Assembly: GCA_963682005.1 (NCBI GenBank)
Contig: OY820914.1
Location: forward strand, 3,100,001-3,164,000
Source: CAIYUC01 sp963682005
Lineage (GTDB): Bacteria > Bacteroidota > Bacteroidia > Bacteroidales > FEN-979
Direction: 5' to 3'
DNA length: 64,000 bases
Shown piece by piece: positions 1-9,539 of this stretch. Positions within the stretch are counted from its first letter, which is position 1. Each line of letters opens with the position of its first letter. The notes beneath the pieces were generated by a model. That model was not told where the DNA came from. It searched no databases and was given only the letters and a program-made list of their open reading frames with translations. Both the position numbers and the translations under genes were made by a program.

Positions 1-1
1 T

Positions 2-85
2 TATGATTACAACTGTTATAAGTACTCGACCTATTACAGTACTCCGACAAACCTGATCTACGTTCGTGCAATCCGCGCTTTCTAA
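2..85 (+). CDS. 3' end of a DUF1566-like protein (partial)
   Basis: The frame starting at base 2 is open to a TAA at 83-85 and gives 27 residues ending in YVRAIRAF. The first DUF1566-like domain of the 5938-9468 protein contains the almost identical VVRAIRAF, and that protein ends in VWAIRSF. This ending is typical of DUF1566 / Fibrobacter major-paralogue domains, so I read this as the C-terminus of a gene whose body lies before the window. No sorting signal follows the domain, as in the 1176-residue protein. The next gene starts 88 bases later. The identification rests on a short stretch, so family membership is likely and function is unknown. Confidence 0.6.
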   Translation, partial: YDYNCYKYSTYYSTPTNLIYVRAIRAF

Positions 86-173
86 CGGTTTTGATGAACA
101 CCGGTTTATAGCAGTGAGTCTGTATAGAACCAATAAATGGTATAAACTTATAGATAGTCAAATTCATAACCTC

Positions 174-3100
174 ATGAAAAATAAAATATTAACGATAATA
201 GTGTTGCTATTTTCATCCGGATTATTCGCCCAGGGGGTGTATAACAACGGGGGAAAGATAGTGATAGGTCCGGGAGCTTCACTGAACATAAGCGGCCCTG
301 GCGGGAATTTTCGCAATGAAACCAATATAAGTGACGGATCAATTTTTCTTTCCGGCACACTTAAACTGGAAGGCAATTATACCAATAATGTCGCAGGTGC
401 AGATGTTCTGAGTTCTGCATCCGGCGCCAGCCAGGTAATATTTGCCGGTACAAGTAATCAAACGCTGGGTGGTTCATCTGCAATGCCCTTTGTATTTCAG
501 AATCTAACGGTCAACAATGCCGGAGGAATTACATTGGCAAAAAATGCTGTGGTAAACGGTGTCTGCACCATGACCAACGGTCTGGTGAACATAGGCAACA
601 ATAACTTAAGCTTCGGCCCTTTGGCAACAGTTGCAGGAACTCCTTCAGCAGTGAACATGATCGTTGCGGAAGGAAGCGGACAGGTGCAGAAGGATTTTAC
701 AGGTCCCGGCAGCTTCTCATTCCCGATCGGAGATAATACCGGAATAGCGGAATATTCGCCTGTGACGCTGAATTTCACAGGAGGCAGTTTCGCACCAGGC
801 GCCCAGGCAGGGGTGAACGTTGTAAATGCAAAATACAATGATCCGGCCATCATCAATTCATACCTTAACAGGTATTGGAATATTTCCCAGACCGGGATCA
901 GCCTCTTTAGCTGCAATGCCATGTTTCAATACGTTCCGGCAGATGTCACAGGAAATGAAAACAGTATCGGTTGCATAAAAATAGCGCCTCCTCCCATAGT
1001 GACATACGATCTGGCAAATACAACACTGCATCAGTTGACGGCGAACGGGATAACCAGCTTCTCGACATATACCGGTGCCATGTTAGGACCACTACTTACC
1101 GGCCCGGCATCAGTGTGTGCAGGATCATCAGGGAATGTTTATACTACGGATTCCGGAAAGACAGGCTATATCTGGATAGTTTCAGCAGGCGGAACAATAA
1201 CAGCAGGCGGAACATCCATTGACAACACGGTGACGGTAACCTGGAATACACCTGGTCCACAGACTGTAAGTGTTAACTATACCGGGTCAGCAAATCCTAC
1301 AATATTAAACATTACAGTTACTCCTTTACCTGTTCCATTACTTAGTGGTCCGGCATCGGTATGTCTGAATTCAACAGGTGACGTTTATAGCTCAGATGCG
1401 GGGATGACGAATTACACCTGGGTTGTATCACCCGGGGGAACAATAATTTCAGGAGGTGGATCAACAAACAATACGGTAACTGTATCGTGGACTACCACGG
1501 GGTTGCATAGTGTCAGTGTAAATTATACCAATGCTAACGGATGCATTGGAGCAGCGCCGACTGTTTACACTGTAACGGTCAATCCTTTACCTGTACCGAC
1601 AATCTCAGGCATTGCCAGTCTTTGTGCCGGGACAGCGGGGACAATTTATACGACCGAAACGGGCATGACAGGCTACAGTTGGGTTGTATCTTCCGGGGGG
1701 ACGATCACCTCAGGTGCAGGAACAAATTCCATTACCGTGACCTGGACTACGGCCGGAGCACAAACGGTAAGTGTGAATTATTTAAACTCATTCGGATGCG
1801 CAGCCACCGTTCCGACCATTTACAATGTAACGGTCAACCCGTTGCCGGTACCGACCATTGCAGGGAACACCAGTGTTTGTGCAGGATCAACAGGGAATGT
1901 TTACACTACTGAAACGGGCATGACCGGTTATAGCTGGTCCGTTTCAGCGGGAGGGATAATTACGGCAGGTGCCGGTACCAATTCCATTACTGTAACGTGG
2001 AATGCAACCGGCGCACAAACAGTTGGTATAAACTATACAAATTCAAACGGATGTACAGGTGCGACCCCGACTCTCTACAATGTAACAGTTAACCCGCTTC
2101 CGGTACCTGCGATCAATGGCCCAGCCATCGTATGCCAGAATACCGGCGATCATGTTTATACGACTGATCTTTCCATGACGAATTACCTCTGGTCTGTTTC
2201 ACCGGGTGGAACGATTACTGCAGGAGCCGGCACAAACTCCATAACAGTGAGCTGGAATATTCCGGGTGTCCAGACCGTCAGTGTCGATTACATGAACGCA
2301 AATGGATGTACTGCGGCAACACCGACCATCTACAATGTGATCGTCAACCCGTTTACAATACCGGTAATCAGTGGCCCGGCAGAAGTTTGCGTCGGCTCAT
2401 CGGGTCATGTTTATTCAGCACAGGCTGGCATGACGGGATATTCATGGACAGTGTCCGCAGGTGGAACCATCACAGCAGGAGCCGGAACAAACTCAATCAC
2501 GGTTTCCTGGGCGACATCGGGCGCAAAGTCAGTGAATTTAACATTCATTAATCCGTTCGGATGTACATCGCCACAGACCTCATATCCTGTAATTGTAGAT
2601 CCGCTTCCTGTTCCGTCATTGAACGGACCCGGATCAGTGTGTGTGAATGCAGTGAACACATACACAACTGAAGCTGGTATGAATAATTATGTGTGGACCA
2701 TAACCGGTTCAGGTGGATCGATAACCAGTGGTGCAGGAACCAACACGGTGACTGTGGTCTGGACCAACACTGTCGTTGGCAGCCGGTCACTGAGCGTCAC
2801 CTATATAACACCAACAGGTTGCATTCCTGTATCGGCAACCCTGCTTTCCATCAGTATTCTCACATCACCGCTCCCATCAATCACAGGACCGACAACAGCC
2901 TGCATGGGAAATACACTAACATACCAGACCCAATCCGGCCAGACAAACTATATCTGGACAGTATCGGCTGGTGGTGTGATCAACAGCGGTCTTGGGACGA
3001 ACCTGATCCAGATAGTATGGAATACAAGCGGTACCAAAACAGTAACGGTTAACTATACGAATTCCGGAGGATGTTCAGCAGCAACCCCTTCATCGATTAC

Positions 3101-4187
3101 TACGGTGGTAAATCCATCACCTGTACCCACCATTACAGGCCCTGTGTCGTTGTGCACGGGATCATTGGGAGGAGTGACCTATACAACGGAAGCCGGCATG
3201 ACAGCCTACAGTTGGGCAGTATCAGCCGGAGGATCCATAACGGCAGGACAGGGAACCCGGATGATCACTGTTTCCTGGACCACTTCAGGAGCAAAGACGG
3301 TCATGGTCAATTATACCAACGCCTCGGGCTGTCCGGCTCCATCACCCACCGTGCTGAATGTGAATGTTTATACGATACCTGTAGCCACGATTACCGGATC
3401 TGCAACAGGTTGCGTCGGAGTAGGAGGGTATGTATATACGACCGAACCAGGGATGACCAACTATGTTTGGGGTATCACCGCAGGAGGGACGATTACCGGA
3501 GGCCAGGGAACAAACAGCATCACGGTTACCTGGACTATTGCAGGCGCAAGAAGTGTCAATGTGATTTATACAAACCCGGGCGGCTGTTCACCAACGGCAC
3601 CTAAATACAAGAGTGTTTCAGTATATGCATTGCCTGTACCGGTTATTGTCGGACCAACCACTGTTCCGGCCGGAACGAACAATGTCGGGTATACCACTTC
3701 ATTCGGAAATTCAGCCTATGTTTGGGCTGTATCGCCGGGTGGTACGCTGGCCAGTGGCCAGGGAACAAGCGGGATCCGTGTCAACTGGATCACCCCGGGT
3801 GCAAACTGGGTAAGTTTGAACTACACTTCAGGGGCAGGCTGTACGGCTGCAACACCAACAATTCGAATCGTTACAGTTGGAGCGAAACTTGCTCCGGTGA
3901 TCGGGGAAAACAGTACGGAAGAGCAGGATAACATCACCTCATTCAATGTTTATCCTGTTCCGAATGACGGGAAGTTTAAAGTGGCGATCGATTATCCGAC
4001 TGAAGAACTGTTTACGATCAGTGTCTACAATATGCTGGGTGTAAAGGTTTATGAGATGGAGAATGTGATGGTTAACGGATGGACCGAGAAGGAGATCGAC
4101 ATCAGGCCGGCTTCCAACGGACTTTATACTGTCGCTTTCATCAACAGTGGTAAGCTAGTCGTTAAAAAATTCCTGATCAATAAGTAA
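174..4187 (+). CDS. Secreted PKD-like repeat protein with T9SS type A sorting domain
   Basis: This is a 1337-residue exported adhesin-like protein. I chose the ATG at 174 because it begins MKNKILTIIVLLFSSGLFAQ, a clean signal peptide. The in-frame start at 66 would add 36 residues without signal character and overlap the preceding gene. Residues about 20-300 form a beta-rich module shared with the 9540-11075 protein. Residues about 304-1237 hold 11 PKD-like/Ig-like domains of roughly 80 residues, each with a GP.SVC-type start and a W.VS.GG core, usually with a second Cys near the end. Residues about 1256-1337 form a type A T9SS sorting domain (NVYPVPNDGKF, NGLYTV, final KKFLINK). The T9SS should export it across the outer membrane and attach it to the surface. 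Its last 1.5 kb is nearly identical to the end of the 19570-28332 gene. The ligand is unknown. Confidence 0.88.
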   Translation: MKNKILTIIVLLFSSGLFAQGVYNNGGKIVIGPGASLNISGPGGNFRNETNISDGSIFLSGTLKLEGNYTNNVAGADVLSSASGASQVIFAGTSNQTLGGSSAMPFVFQNLTVNNAGGITLAKNAVVNGVCTMTNGLVNIGNNNLSFGPLATVAGTPSAVNMIVAEGSGQVQKDFTGPGSFSFPIGDNTGIAEYSPVTLNFTGGSFAPGAQAGVNVVNAKYNDPAIINSYLNRYWNISQTGISLFSCNAMFQYVPADVTGNENSIGCIKIAPPPIVTYDLANTTLHQLTANGITSFSTYTGAMLGPLLTGPASVCAGSSGNVYTTDSGKTGYIWIVSAGGTITAGGTSIDNTVTVTWNTPGPQTVSVNYTGSANPTILNITVTPLPVPLLSGPASVCLNSTGDVYSSDAGMTNYTWVVSPGGTIISGGGSTNNTVTVSWTTTGLHSVSVNYTNANGCIGAAPTVYTVTVNPLPVPTISGIASLCAGTAGTIYTTETGMTGYSWVVSSGGTITSGAGTNSITVTWTTAGAQTVSVNYLNSFGCAATVPTIYNVTVNPLPVPTIAGNTSVCAGSTGNVYTTETGMTGYSWSVSAGGIITAGAGTNSITVTWNATGAQTVGINYTNSNGCTGATPTLYNVTVNPLPVPAINGPAIVCQNTGDHVYTTDLSMTNYLWSVSPGGTITAGAGTNSITVSWNIPGVQTVSVDYMNANGCTAATPTIYNVIVNPFTIPVISGPAEVCVGSSGHVYSAQAGMTGYSWTVSAGGTITAGAGTNSITVSWATSGAKSVNLTFINPFGCTSPQTSYPVIVDPLPVPSLNGPGSVCVNAVNTYTTEAGMNNYVWTITGSGGSITSGAGTNTVTVVWTNTVVGSRSLSVTYITPTGCIPVSATLLSISILTSPLPSITGPTTACMGNTLTYQTQSGQTNYIWTVSAGGVINSGLGTNLIQIVWNTSGTKTVTVNYTNSGGCSAATPSSITTVVNPSPVPTITGPVSLCTGSLGGVTYTTEAGMTAYSWAVSAGGSITAGQGTRMITVSWTTSGAKTVMVNYTNASGCPAPSPTVLNVNVYTIPVATITGSATGCVGVGGYVYTTEPGMTNYVWGITAGGTITGGQGTNSITVTWTIAGARSVNVIYTNPGGCSPTAPKYKSVSVYALPVPVIVGPTTVPAGTNNVGYTTSFGNSAYVWAVSPGGTLASGQGTSGIRVNWITPGANWVSLNYTSGAGCTAATPTIRIVTVGAKLAPVIGENSTEEQDNITSFNVYPVPNDGKFKVAIDYPTEELFTISVYNMLGVKVYEMENVMVNGWTEKEIDIRPASNGLYTVAFINSGKLVVKKFLINK
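2655..4187 (+). repeat. Long direct repeat, copy A (gene 3' end)
   Basis: This 1533 bp stretch aligns without gaps to 26800-28332 at a constant offset of 24145. By eye there are about two dozen differences, clustered near 2660-2820 and 3440-3560. The last 620 bp appear identical except for one synonymous change just before the stop codon. Upstream of about 2650 the two genes remain homologous but diverge sharply. It covers PKD-like domains 7-11 and the sorting domain. Confidence 0.9.
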
Positions 4188-4201
4188 GATCCGGAAGTTC
4201 T

Positions 4202-4240
4202 AAAAAAAAAAGAGGCGTTATCAGGCGCCTCTTTTTTTTT
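4202..4240. terminator. Intrinsic terminator, probably bidirectional
   Basis: A 7-bp stem AGAGGCG/CGCCTCT with an 8-base loop is flanked by a run of A on the left and of T on the right. It begins 14 bases after the stop of the PKD-like gene and closes that transcription unit. Confidence 0.85.
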
Positions 4241-4346
4241 AGGCGATACTGTCATAATAATGTTGTGCTTATTATCCGTTCATAAATAAGTATTTGTACC
4301 CGGAGCCTGAAGAAAAATCACCTGAAAATATTCAGTAAACCACCGC

Positions 4347-4377
4347 TTTTTTCAGCTCCCCTGTGATTTTATTTTTG
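4347..4377 (+). promoter_or_regulatory. Candidate Bacteroidota-type promoter
   Basis: A TATTTTTG box at 4370-4377 matches the TAnnTTTG -7 consensus of Bacteroidota primary sigma factor promoters. A T-rich TTTTTT element lies 17-18 bases upstream at 4347-4352. It would start a transcript near 4385, ahead of the small ORF with ATG at 4477. Confidence 0.35.
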
Positions 4378-4476
4378 TATCGTATAAATGCGACCCTGTG
4401 TCATACCGATCACAATGTTGTATTTATCCGGGATCCAAACGGATCAGCATTTTTGTTCTTTGACATTTTGGGAATC

Positions 4477-4665
4477 ATGGTTTGTAAAAAGAACCTGTGG
4501 CTTAAAATTAATCCTGAGGACGAATTTAGTGCCGATGTGGTGATTGATTTTTTGCCCGGCTTTTTACGTTTGTTTTTAAACAAGCCTGTATGTTATGATT
4601 GGGATGTTAACCTGGATTTTACTGAGTTGATAGATTTAGCTCAACGGAATATGGTTGAGCGGTGA
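4477..4665 (+). CDS. Hypothetical small acidic protein
   Basis: This is a 62-residue open frame that I do not recognise. The frame stays open back to a GTG at 4363 (100 residues), but a TATTTTTG promoter-like box overlaps that longer start, so the ATG at 4477 is preferred. The product begins MVCKKNLWLKINPEDEF and its C-terminal half is rich in Asp, Leu and Phe. It has no signal peptide and no membrane segment. It stands alone between a terminator and the 5119 gene. It may be a real small gene or a chance frame. Confidence 0.3.
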   Translation: MVCKKNLWLKINPEDEFSADVVIDFLPGFLRLFLNKPVCYDWDVNLDFTELIDLAQRNMVER

Positions 4666-5118
4666 GGTATCCGGCATGTGAATTTGCCATTTTAAGGATA
4701 CCGGGAGGCCGGAGTTTCAGGAGCAGATCGGGTTGTTTGATAGAGAAGATAACATATTGTCCAACTTTTTTTATCGATTAATTAATTCTACTAATGAGTA
4801 CGGATAATCTTTCGGAAAGTAACGATCAGGTTGATTCCCAATGATGCATGAACATACAATGGATTTCTTTTCTTTTTCCGGTTACCGGCAGGTCAGCTGC
4901 CAGCATTGTCTTTCCTGCCGTTCATGAAACTTTCTTCATGAATGGTAAGCCTTCCTGATTGATCACCGCGCATATTTATTCTGCAAACCATGGGTCCTTC
5001 TTTACTGAAGAAGGGTGTCATTTCACCGGAATGTCCGCTCCGAATATCAGGACGGCCGGTACCAACCTTCTTCCTTACCATAAACATGTTGAATACGTAC
5101 AAGTAAAAACATAAAACG
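4666..5118. other. Intergenic region without recognisable gene
   Basis: I see no convincing coding frame, RNA gene or terminator in these 453 bases. A minus-strand frame (4893-5318) overlaps the start of the next gene and looks like a shadow. The region presumably holds the promoter for the run of genes beginning at 5119, but no clear -7 box was found. Confidence 0.5.
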
Positions 5119-5865
5119 ATGCAAAAATCTACTTTCAGAAAATCGGCAAAGATGATGAAACTGTGTATTGTTGCCCTGTTCATTCTGACAGGCACAATGA
5201 CCGGTTTTTCACAATCCATCGGAATGAATAGCACGGCTTCGCCTCCGGATCCATCTGCGGGCCTTGATGTCTCATTCACAAACCTGGGTTTGTTGTTTCC
5301 GCGCGTTGCGCTGGCCAATTCGACAAGCTTTTCTCCGCTGTCTGCCCATGTTGCAGGTATGATGGTGTATAATACGGCGGCCGCAAGTGACGTAACCCCC
5401 GGATTCTACATTGATAACGGGACCAGATGGCTGCCGTGCGAAGCGGAAGGCTATTCGCCAGGCGACATGCAATACTGGAATGGTTCAATCTGGTCCGTCG
5501 TCCCTGTCGGACAGCCGGGACAGACCTTGCAATTAAGCAGCATTAACGTTCCATTATGGGTAGGCGGAGGTTATCCCTCCCTCGTCAGTACAACTGTCGG
5601 CCTTATTACGGCGACAACGGCAAGCAGCGGTGGAAATATTATTGCTGACGGGGGGTTCGCCGTCATAGCCCGCGGCGTTTGCTGGAGCACTGCTCCAAAT
5701 CCTACCATCGCCCTGGCGACGAAAACAGCCGACGGTGCCGGTACGGGAGCCTATGTAAGCAGCCTGACCGGGCTGACCACCCAAACCACATATTTTGTAA
5801 GGGCGTATGCCACCAATTCGATCGGGACAACCTATGGCAATCAATACAGGTTTGTTACCCCATGA
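5119..5865 (+). CDS. Secreted protein with tail-fibre-like N-module and one Fn3-like domain
   Basis: This 248-residue protein has a signal peptide at about residues 12-31 (MMKLCIVALFILTGTMTGFSQ; the Mets at 12-13 are alternative starts). Residues about 33-150 form a module (AGLDVSFTNLGLLFPRVAL, HVAGMMVYNT, GFYIDNGTRWLP, GDMQYWNGSIW) shared with the next gene. Similar modules occur at the start of Bacteroidota proteins that resemble tail fibres. Residues about 151-248 form one fibronectin-III-like domain (ATTASSGGNI, RGVCWST, GLTTQTTYFVRAYATN). The protein stops directly after this domain, with no T9SS or dockerin-like tail. It looks like a short paralogue of the 1176-residue protein, which starts 72 bases downstream, and the two are probably co-transcribed. 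Its function is unknown and an extracytoplasmic location is inferred. Confidence 0.75.
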   Translation: MQKSTFRKSAKMMKLCIVALFILTGTMTGFSQSIGMNSTASPPDPSAGLDVSFTNLGLLFPRVALANSTSFSPLSAHVAGMMVYNTAAASDVTPGFYIDNGTRWLPCEAEGYSPGDMQYWNGSIWSVVPVGQPGQTLQLSSINVPLWVGGGYPSLVSTTVGLITATTASSGGNIIADGGFAVIARGVCWSTAPNPTIALATKTADGAGTGAYVSSLTGLTTQTTYFVRAYATNSIGTTYGNQYRFVTP

Positions 5866-5937
5866 CCCGGGAATTCACCCATCGAGGATGTATTATAGAT
5901 AAGGATCAGAAAAACGTAAATATTAATCCCTGAAATC

Positions 5938-8900
5938 ATGAAAAATTTTACAAATGCATTTACGAACCTGTTATTAAATAGATTCATTGTTCTAATGGTG
6001 CTGATGGTATCATCCATCGCCTCATTTTCTCAGAATATCGGGATCAGCGCATCGGGGACAGCCCCGAATCCGGCTGCCGGTCTTGATGTTGATTTCCCAA
6101 ACAAAGGATTGCTAATCCCTCGTGTGGCATTGACGGGAACGGCCAATTTTACACCCCTGGCTGCACATGTAGCAGGGATGGTTGTTTACAATACGGCAAC
6201 TGCGGGAGATGTTACCCCGGGGTTCTATTATAATAACGGAACCAAATGGGTTCCGGGGTTCCCGGCAGGGAGCTCCATCGGGACCATGCTTTACTGGAAC
6301 GGTACTTCCTGGGTGATGATCCCTGTGGGCGGGGCAGGACAGGTATTGCAACTGAATGCTTCCGGGATACCGGCCTGGGGCGGGGGAACGTTTGCCACGA
6401 TAATCACAACTGTACCTTCGGCAGTTACCGGGGTCACAGCCACTTCAGGCGGAAATATTACAGCGGATGGCGGATCACCTATCCTTACAAGAGGGATCTG
6501 CTACAATACGCTTCCCAACCCAACGGCTGCAAATTCGATCATTACGGCATCCCCCCAGACAGGAACAGGCGTCTTTTCATGCAACCTGACAGGGTTAACG
6601 CCTGTCACAACCTATTATGTGAGGGCCTTTGCCGTAAACAGTTCCATCGTTTCCTACGGAAATGAAGTCAGTTTTACGACACTCCCTGTTTTGCCAATCC
6701 TTACCACTACCGCTGCAACAGCCATTACAGGAACAACAGCCGTAAGCGGGGGGAATGTTACATCCAACGGAGGATCAACGATCACGGAAAGGGGTATCTG
6801 CTATGCCACAACTGCAAACCCGACAACCGTCAATACGAAGATCATCGATCCTGCTCCAGGTTTAGGAATATTTGTAAGCAATCTTACGGGTCTGACCCAG
6901 GGTCTGACCTATTATGTAAGGGCTTATGCAATAACCGGGGCAGGTACGGCCTATGGAAACCAGATTTCATTTGCAACACTGCAAACTCCACCAACCATAG
7001 TCACAACTACAGCAACCGGGATCACTCCAACCTCGGCCATTTCAGGAGGTTCATACACGCTTAACGGCACAGGCGGAAATCTGTGGAATTATGGTGTGGC
7101 CTATGCCACTGTTCCAAATTCACCGACACCAACATATGTTCAGACCGGAACAACTCCAATTCCCAATCCATTTGTAACAAACCTTACCGGACTTCTGGGA
7201 AACACAACCTATTACATCCGGGCCTATATTCAGGGTTACTGGAATGGTGCAGGCTCTTATGACTTCGGCAATGAGCTGAGCTTTACCACACCAGCTCCTG
7301 TATTACCCACTGTTGCCACAAGGGGCATCACCAATATTGGTCCGACATCAGCACTGAGCGGAGGAAATGTCAGCAGTAACGGCGGTGCGAATGTCACCAC
7401 ACGCGGAGTTTGCTGGGGTACTTCACCAAACCCTGATACACTGGGTTCCAAGATTTCATCAGGCAGCGGAACAGGGATTTTTGCAATAACGATGACCCCA
7501 TTGACCGGCAGTACCACATACCATGTGAGGGCTTACGCAGTCAACAGCGTAGGGATTGCCTATGGTGGCGACTCGGTTTTCACAACCTGTGCACCTCCTA
7601 TATATACGATAGGCCAGATGGCCGAAGGAGGCGTTGTATTTTATGTTGATTGTACCGGCCAGCACGGTCTTGTAGCCGCTCTTTCCGACCAGGGAACAGG
7701 CATACCTTACGGTTGCCAGGGAACTTTAACGGGAGCAACGGGATCGGCAATATTTTCAGGCATGGCGAATACCAATGCCATCCTTCTTGCATGCCCGACT
7801 CCGGGTATTGCAGCACAGTTGTGCCGGAGTTATAACGGGGGAGGATATACCGACTGGTATTGTCCTTCTATCGGAGAACTCCAGGAAATGTACAACCAAA
7901 GGGGAGTGATACCTAATCTTACAACCGGTGTATATACATACTGGAGTTCTACAGAAGGTGGTGCCACTGTCGCATCAGGCTTCTTCTTCTATGGTGGTTA
8001 CGTAATGGCCGCCATGAAAGGATATGGAACCCAGATGGTCGTGCGGGCAATTCGTGCATTCAACGGGATTTCGCTTCCAACAATCTCAACGGATCCTGTA
8101 ATAAATATCACAGCCACAACCGCAACTTCCGGTGGAACCATTACCGGTGATGGCGGCTCTCCTGTGACAGCCCGCGGGGTTTGCTGGAGTACTACCACCG
8201 GTCCAACAACAGCTAATTCCAAAACACTGGACGGAACCGGGATCGGTACATTTATAAGCAATATCACAGGCCTGACTCTGGGTACCACCTATTATGTCAG
8301 GGCATACGCAACCAACAGCCTGGGCACTGCATATGGAAATGAGCTCAGTTTTATTGCTGCACCTCCCGTTCTTCCGACCCTTACTACAGATCCGATAAGT
8401 GGAATGACAGCCACATCAGCAGTTTCAGGGGGTAACATTACCTCCGATGGAGGGGCAGTTGTAACGGTTCGCGGAGTGTGTTGGGGCACGGTAACAAACC
8501 CCACCATTGCACTTGCCACCAAAACCAACGATGGCGCAGGATCCGGAGCATTTGTCAGCAATATCACAGGTTTAACGACCGGAACAACATACTATCTCCG
8601 TGCCTATGCCACGAATATTGTGGGAACAGCTTACGGTAACGAGGTCATCTTCACCCCGACCAACCTGCCGACCGTGACCACAAACCCGATAGGCAGCCTG
8701 ATCGGCGCAATTGCAGCAGGGAGTGGAATAGTTGAGAGCGAAGGTGGTGCACCTGTTACAGCCTTTGGTCTGTGCTGGAACACGGTAACGGGCCCCACGG
8801 TTACAGTTAACCTTGGCAAGACAACGGATCTGAATGGCATATTTGGTACTCCCTGGTCTTACTTTCATACGGTGAGTGGTTTGACGATAGGGACAACCTA

Positions 8901-9468
8901 TTATGTTCGCGCCTACGCCACAAACAGCTTCGGGACTTCCTATGGAGCAGAAGTGAGTTTTACAGCTGCCGCGGCAACGTTGGGACAATCTGTAATCATT
9001 GATAACCTCAGCAGTGTCGTCTTCAATGTTGACGGAACAGGATTGCACGGGTTGATCGCCGACCTCTATGGTTGGGGAGAGGCAGACTGGGGATGTGATG
9101 CAACGGTAACCGGGGCCTCCGGAATCATCGTGGGAACAGGTCTTGCAAACACCACGGCCATCATATCAAGTAACACAACGGTGGGCTGTATAAGCATAAG
9201 TCCTATCGGGACTTATGCCGCCGAGATCACCAAATTCGACGGTGCCGACTGGTACCTGCCATCAAAAGATGAATTCACCATTTTATGGAATAACCGAGGT
9301 GTGGATCCAACACTCGATGCAAATATCTCAGCAGCCCAGGGTTTGGCTCCATTCTGGAGTTCATCGGAAGTTGATGCCGGCAATGCCTGGAATTTTGACG
9401 GTACCACATGGTTCAATGTCGGAGCCAAGGCTTCATTGAATAATGTTTGGGCAATCCGGTCATTCTAA
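5938..9468 (+). CDS. Secreted Fn3-like repeat protein with two DUF1566-like domains
   Basis: This 1176-residue protein has a signal peptide (about residues 1-31, ending IASFSQ). Residues about 32-150 are the same N-module as in the 5119 gene. Four Fn3-like domains follow at about 151-550, each with a T(A/S).SGGN start, a RG(I/V)C centre and a T(T/Y)YYVRAYA end. A DUF1566-like domain follows at about 553-711 (GGVVFYVDCTGQHGL, DWYCPSIGELQEMYNQ, YWSSTE, VRAIRAF). Three more Fn3-like domains lie at about 711-1010. A second DUF1566-like domain (1015-1176) ends the protein (DWYLPSKDEF, FWSSSE, VWAIRSF). DUF1566-like domains recur in surface proteins, and their role is not established. There is no recognised sorting domain. 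The 71-base gap to the next gene suggests one operon. Confidence 0.82.
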   Translation: MKNFTNAFTNLLLNRFIVLMVLMVSSIASFSQNIGISASGTAPNPAAGLDVDFPNKGLLIPRVALTGTANFTPLAAHVAGMVVYNTATAGDVTPGFYYNNGTKWVPGFPAGSSIGTMLYWNGTSWVMIPVGGAGQVLQLNASGIPAWGGGTFATIITTVPSAVTGVTATSGGNITADGGSPILTRGICYNTLPNPTAANSIITASPQTGTGVFSCNLTGLTPVTTYYVRAFAVNSSIVSYGNEVSFTTLPVLPILTTTAATAITGTTAVSGGNVTSNGGSTITERGICYATTANPTTVNTKIIDPAPGLGIFVSNLTGLTQGLTYYVRAYAITGAGTAYGNQISFATLQTPPTIVTTTATGITPTSAISGGSYTLNGTGGNLWNYGVAYATVPNSPTPTYVQTGTTPIPNPFVTNLTGLLGNTTYYIRAYIQGYWNGAGSYDFGNELSFTTPAPVLPTVATRGITNIGPTSALSGGNVSSNGGANVTTRGVCWGTSPNPDTLGSKISSGSGTGIFAITMTPLTGSTTYHVRAYAVNSVGIAYGGDSVFTTCAPPIYTIGQMAEGGVVFYVDCTGQHGLVAALSDQGTGIPYGCQGTLTGATGSAIFSGMANTNAILLACPTPGIAAQLCRSYNGGGYTDWYCPSIGELQEMYNQRGVIPNLTTGVYTYWSSTEGGATVASGFFFYGGYVMAAMKGYGTQMVVRAIRAFNGISLPTISTDPVINITATTATSGGTITGDGGSPVTARGVCWSTTTGPTTANSKTLDGTGIGTFISNITGLTLGTTYYVRAYATNSLGTAYGNELSFIAAPPVLPTLTTDPISGMTATSAVSGGNITSDGGAVVTVRGVCWGTVTNPTIALATKTNDGAGSGAFVSNITGLTTGTTYYLRAYATNIVGTAYGNEVIFTPTNLPTVTTNPIGSLIGAIAAGSGIVESEGGAPVTAFGLCWNTVTGPTVTVNLGKTTDLNGIFGTPWSYFHTVSGLTIGTTYYVRAYATNSFGTSYGAEVSFTAAAATLGQSVIIDNLSSVVFNVDGTGLHGLIADLYGWGEADWGCDATVTGASGIIVGTGLANTTAIISSNTTVGCISISPIGTYAAEITKFDGADWYLPSKDEFTILWNNRGVDPTLDANISAAQGLAPFWSSSEVDAGNAWNFDGTTWFNVGAKASLNNVWAIRSF

Positions 9469-9539
9469 CGGGCTCAACAGGTCATGATAAGGTATGGAAA
9501 CAACATTCATAATACTGACATTATTAAATAATTAATACA

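Noticed and set aside
66..173. Upstream start (base 66) for the first complete gene
   Set aside because: It would overlap the preceding gene's last codons and put 36 residues before a clear signal peptide that starts at the ATG at 174.
3071..3604. 177-codon open frame in another + strand frame, repeated at 27216-27749
   Set aside because: It lies wholly inside the PKD-like coding region in both gene copies. The main frame has the signal peptide, domains and sorting signal.
4893..5318. 141-codon minus-strand frame
   Set aside because: It overlaps the signal-peptide end of the 5119 gene on the opposite strand, and the product has no recognisable feature.
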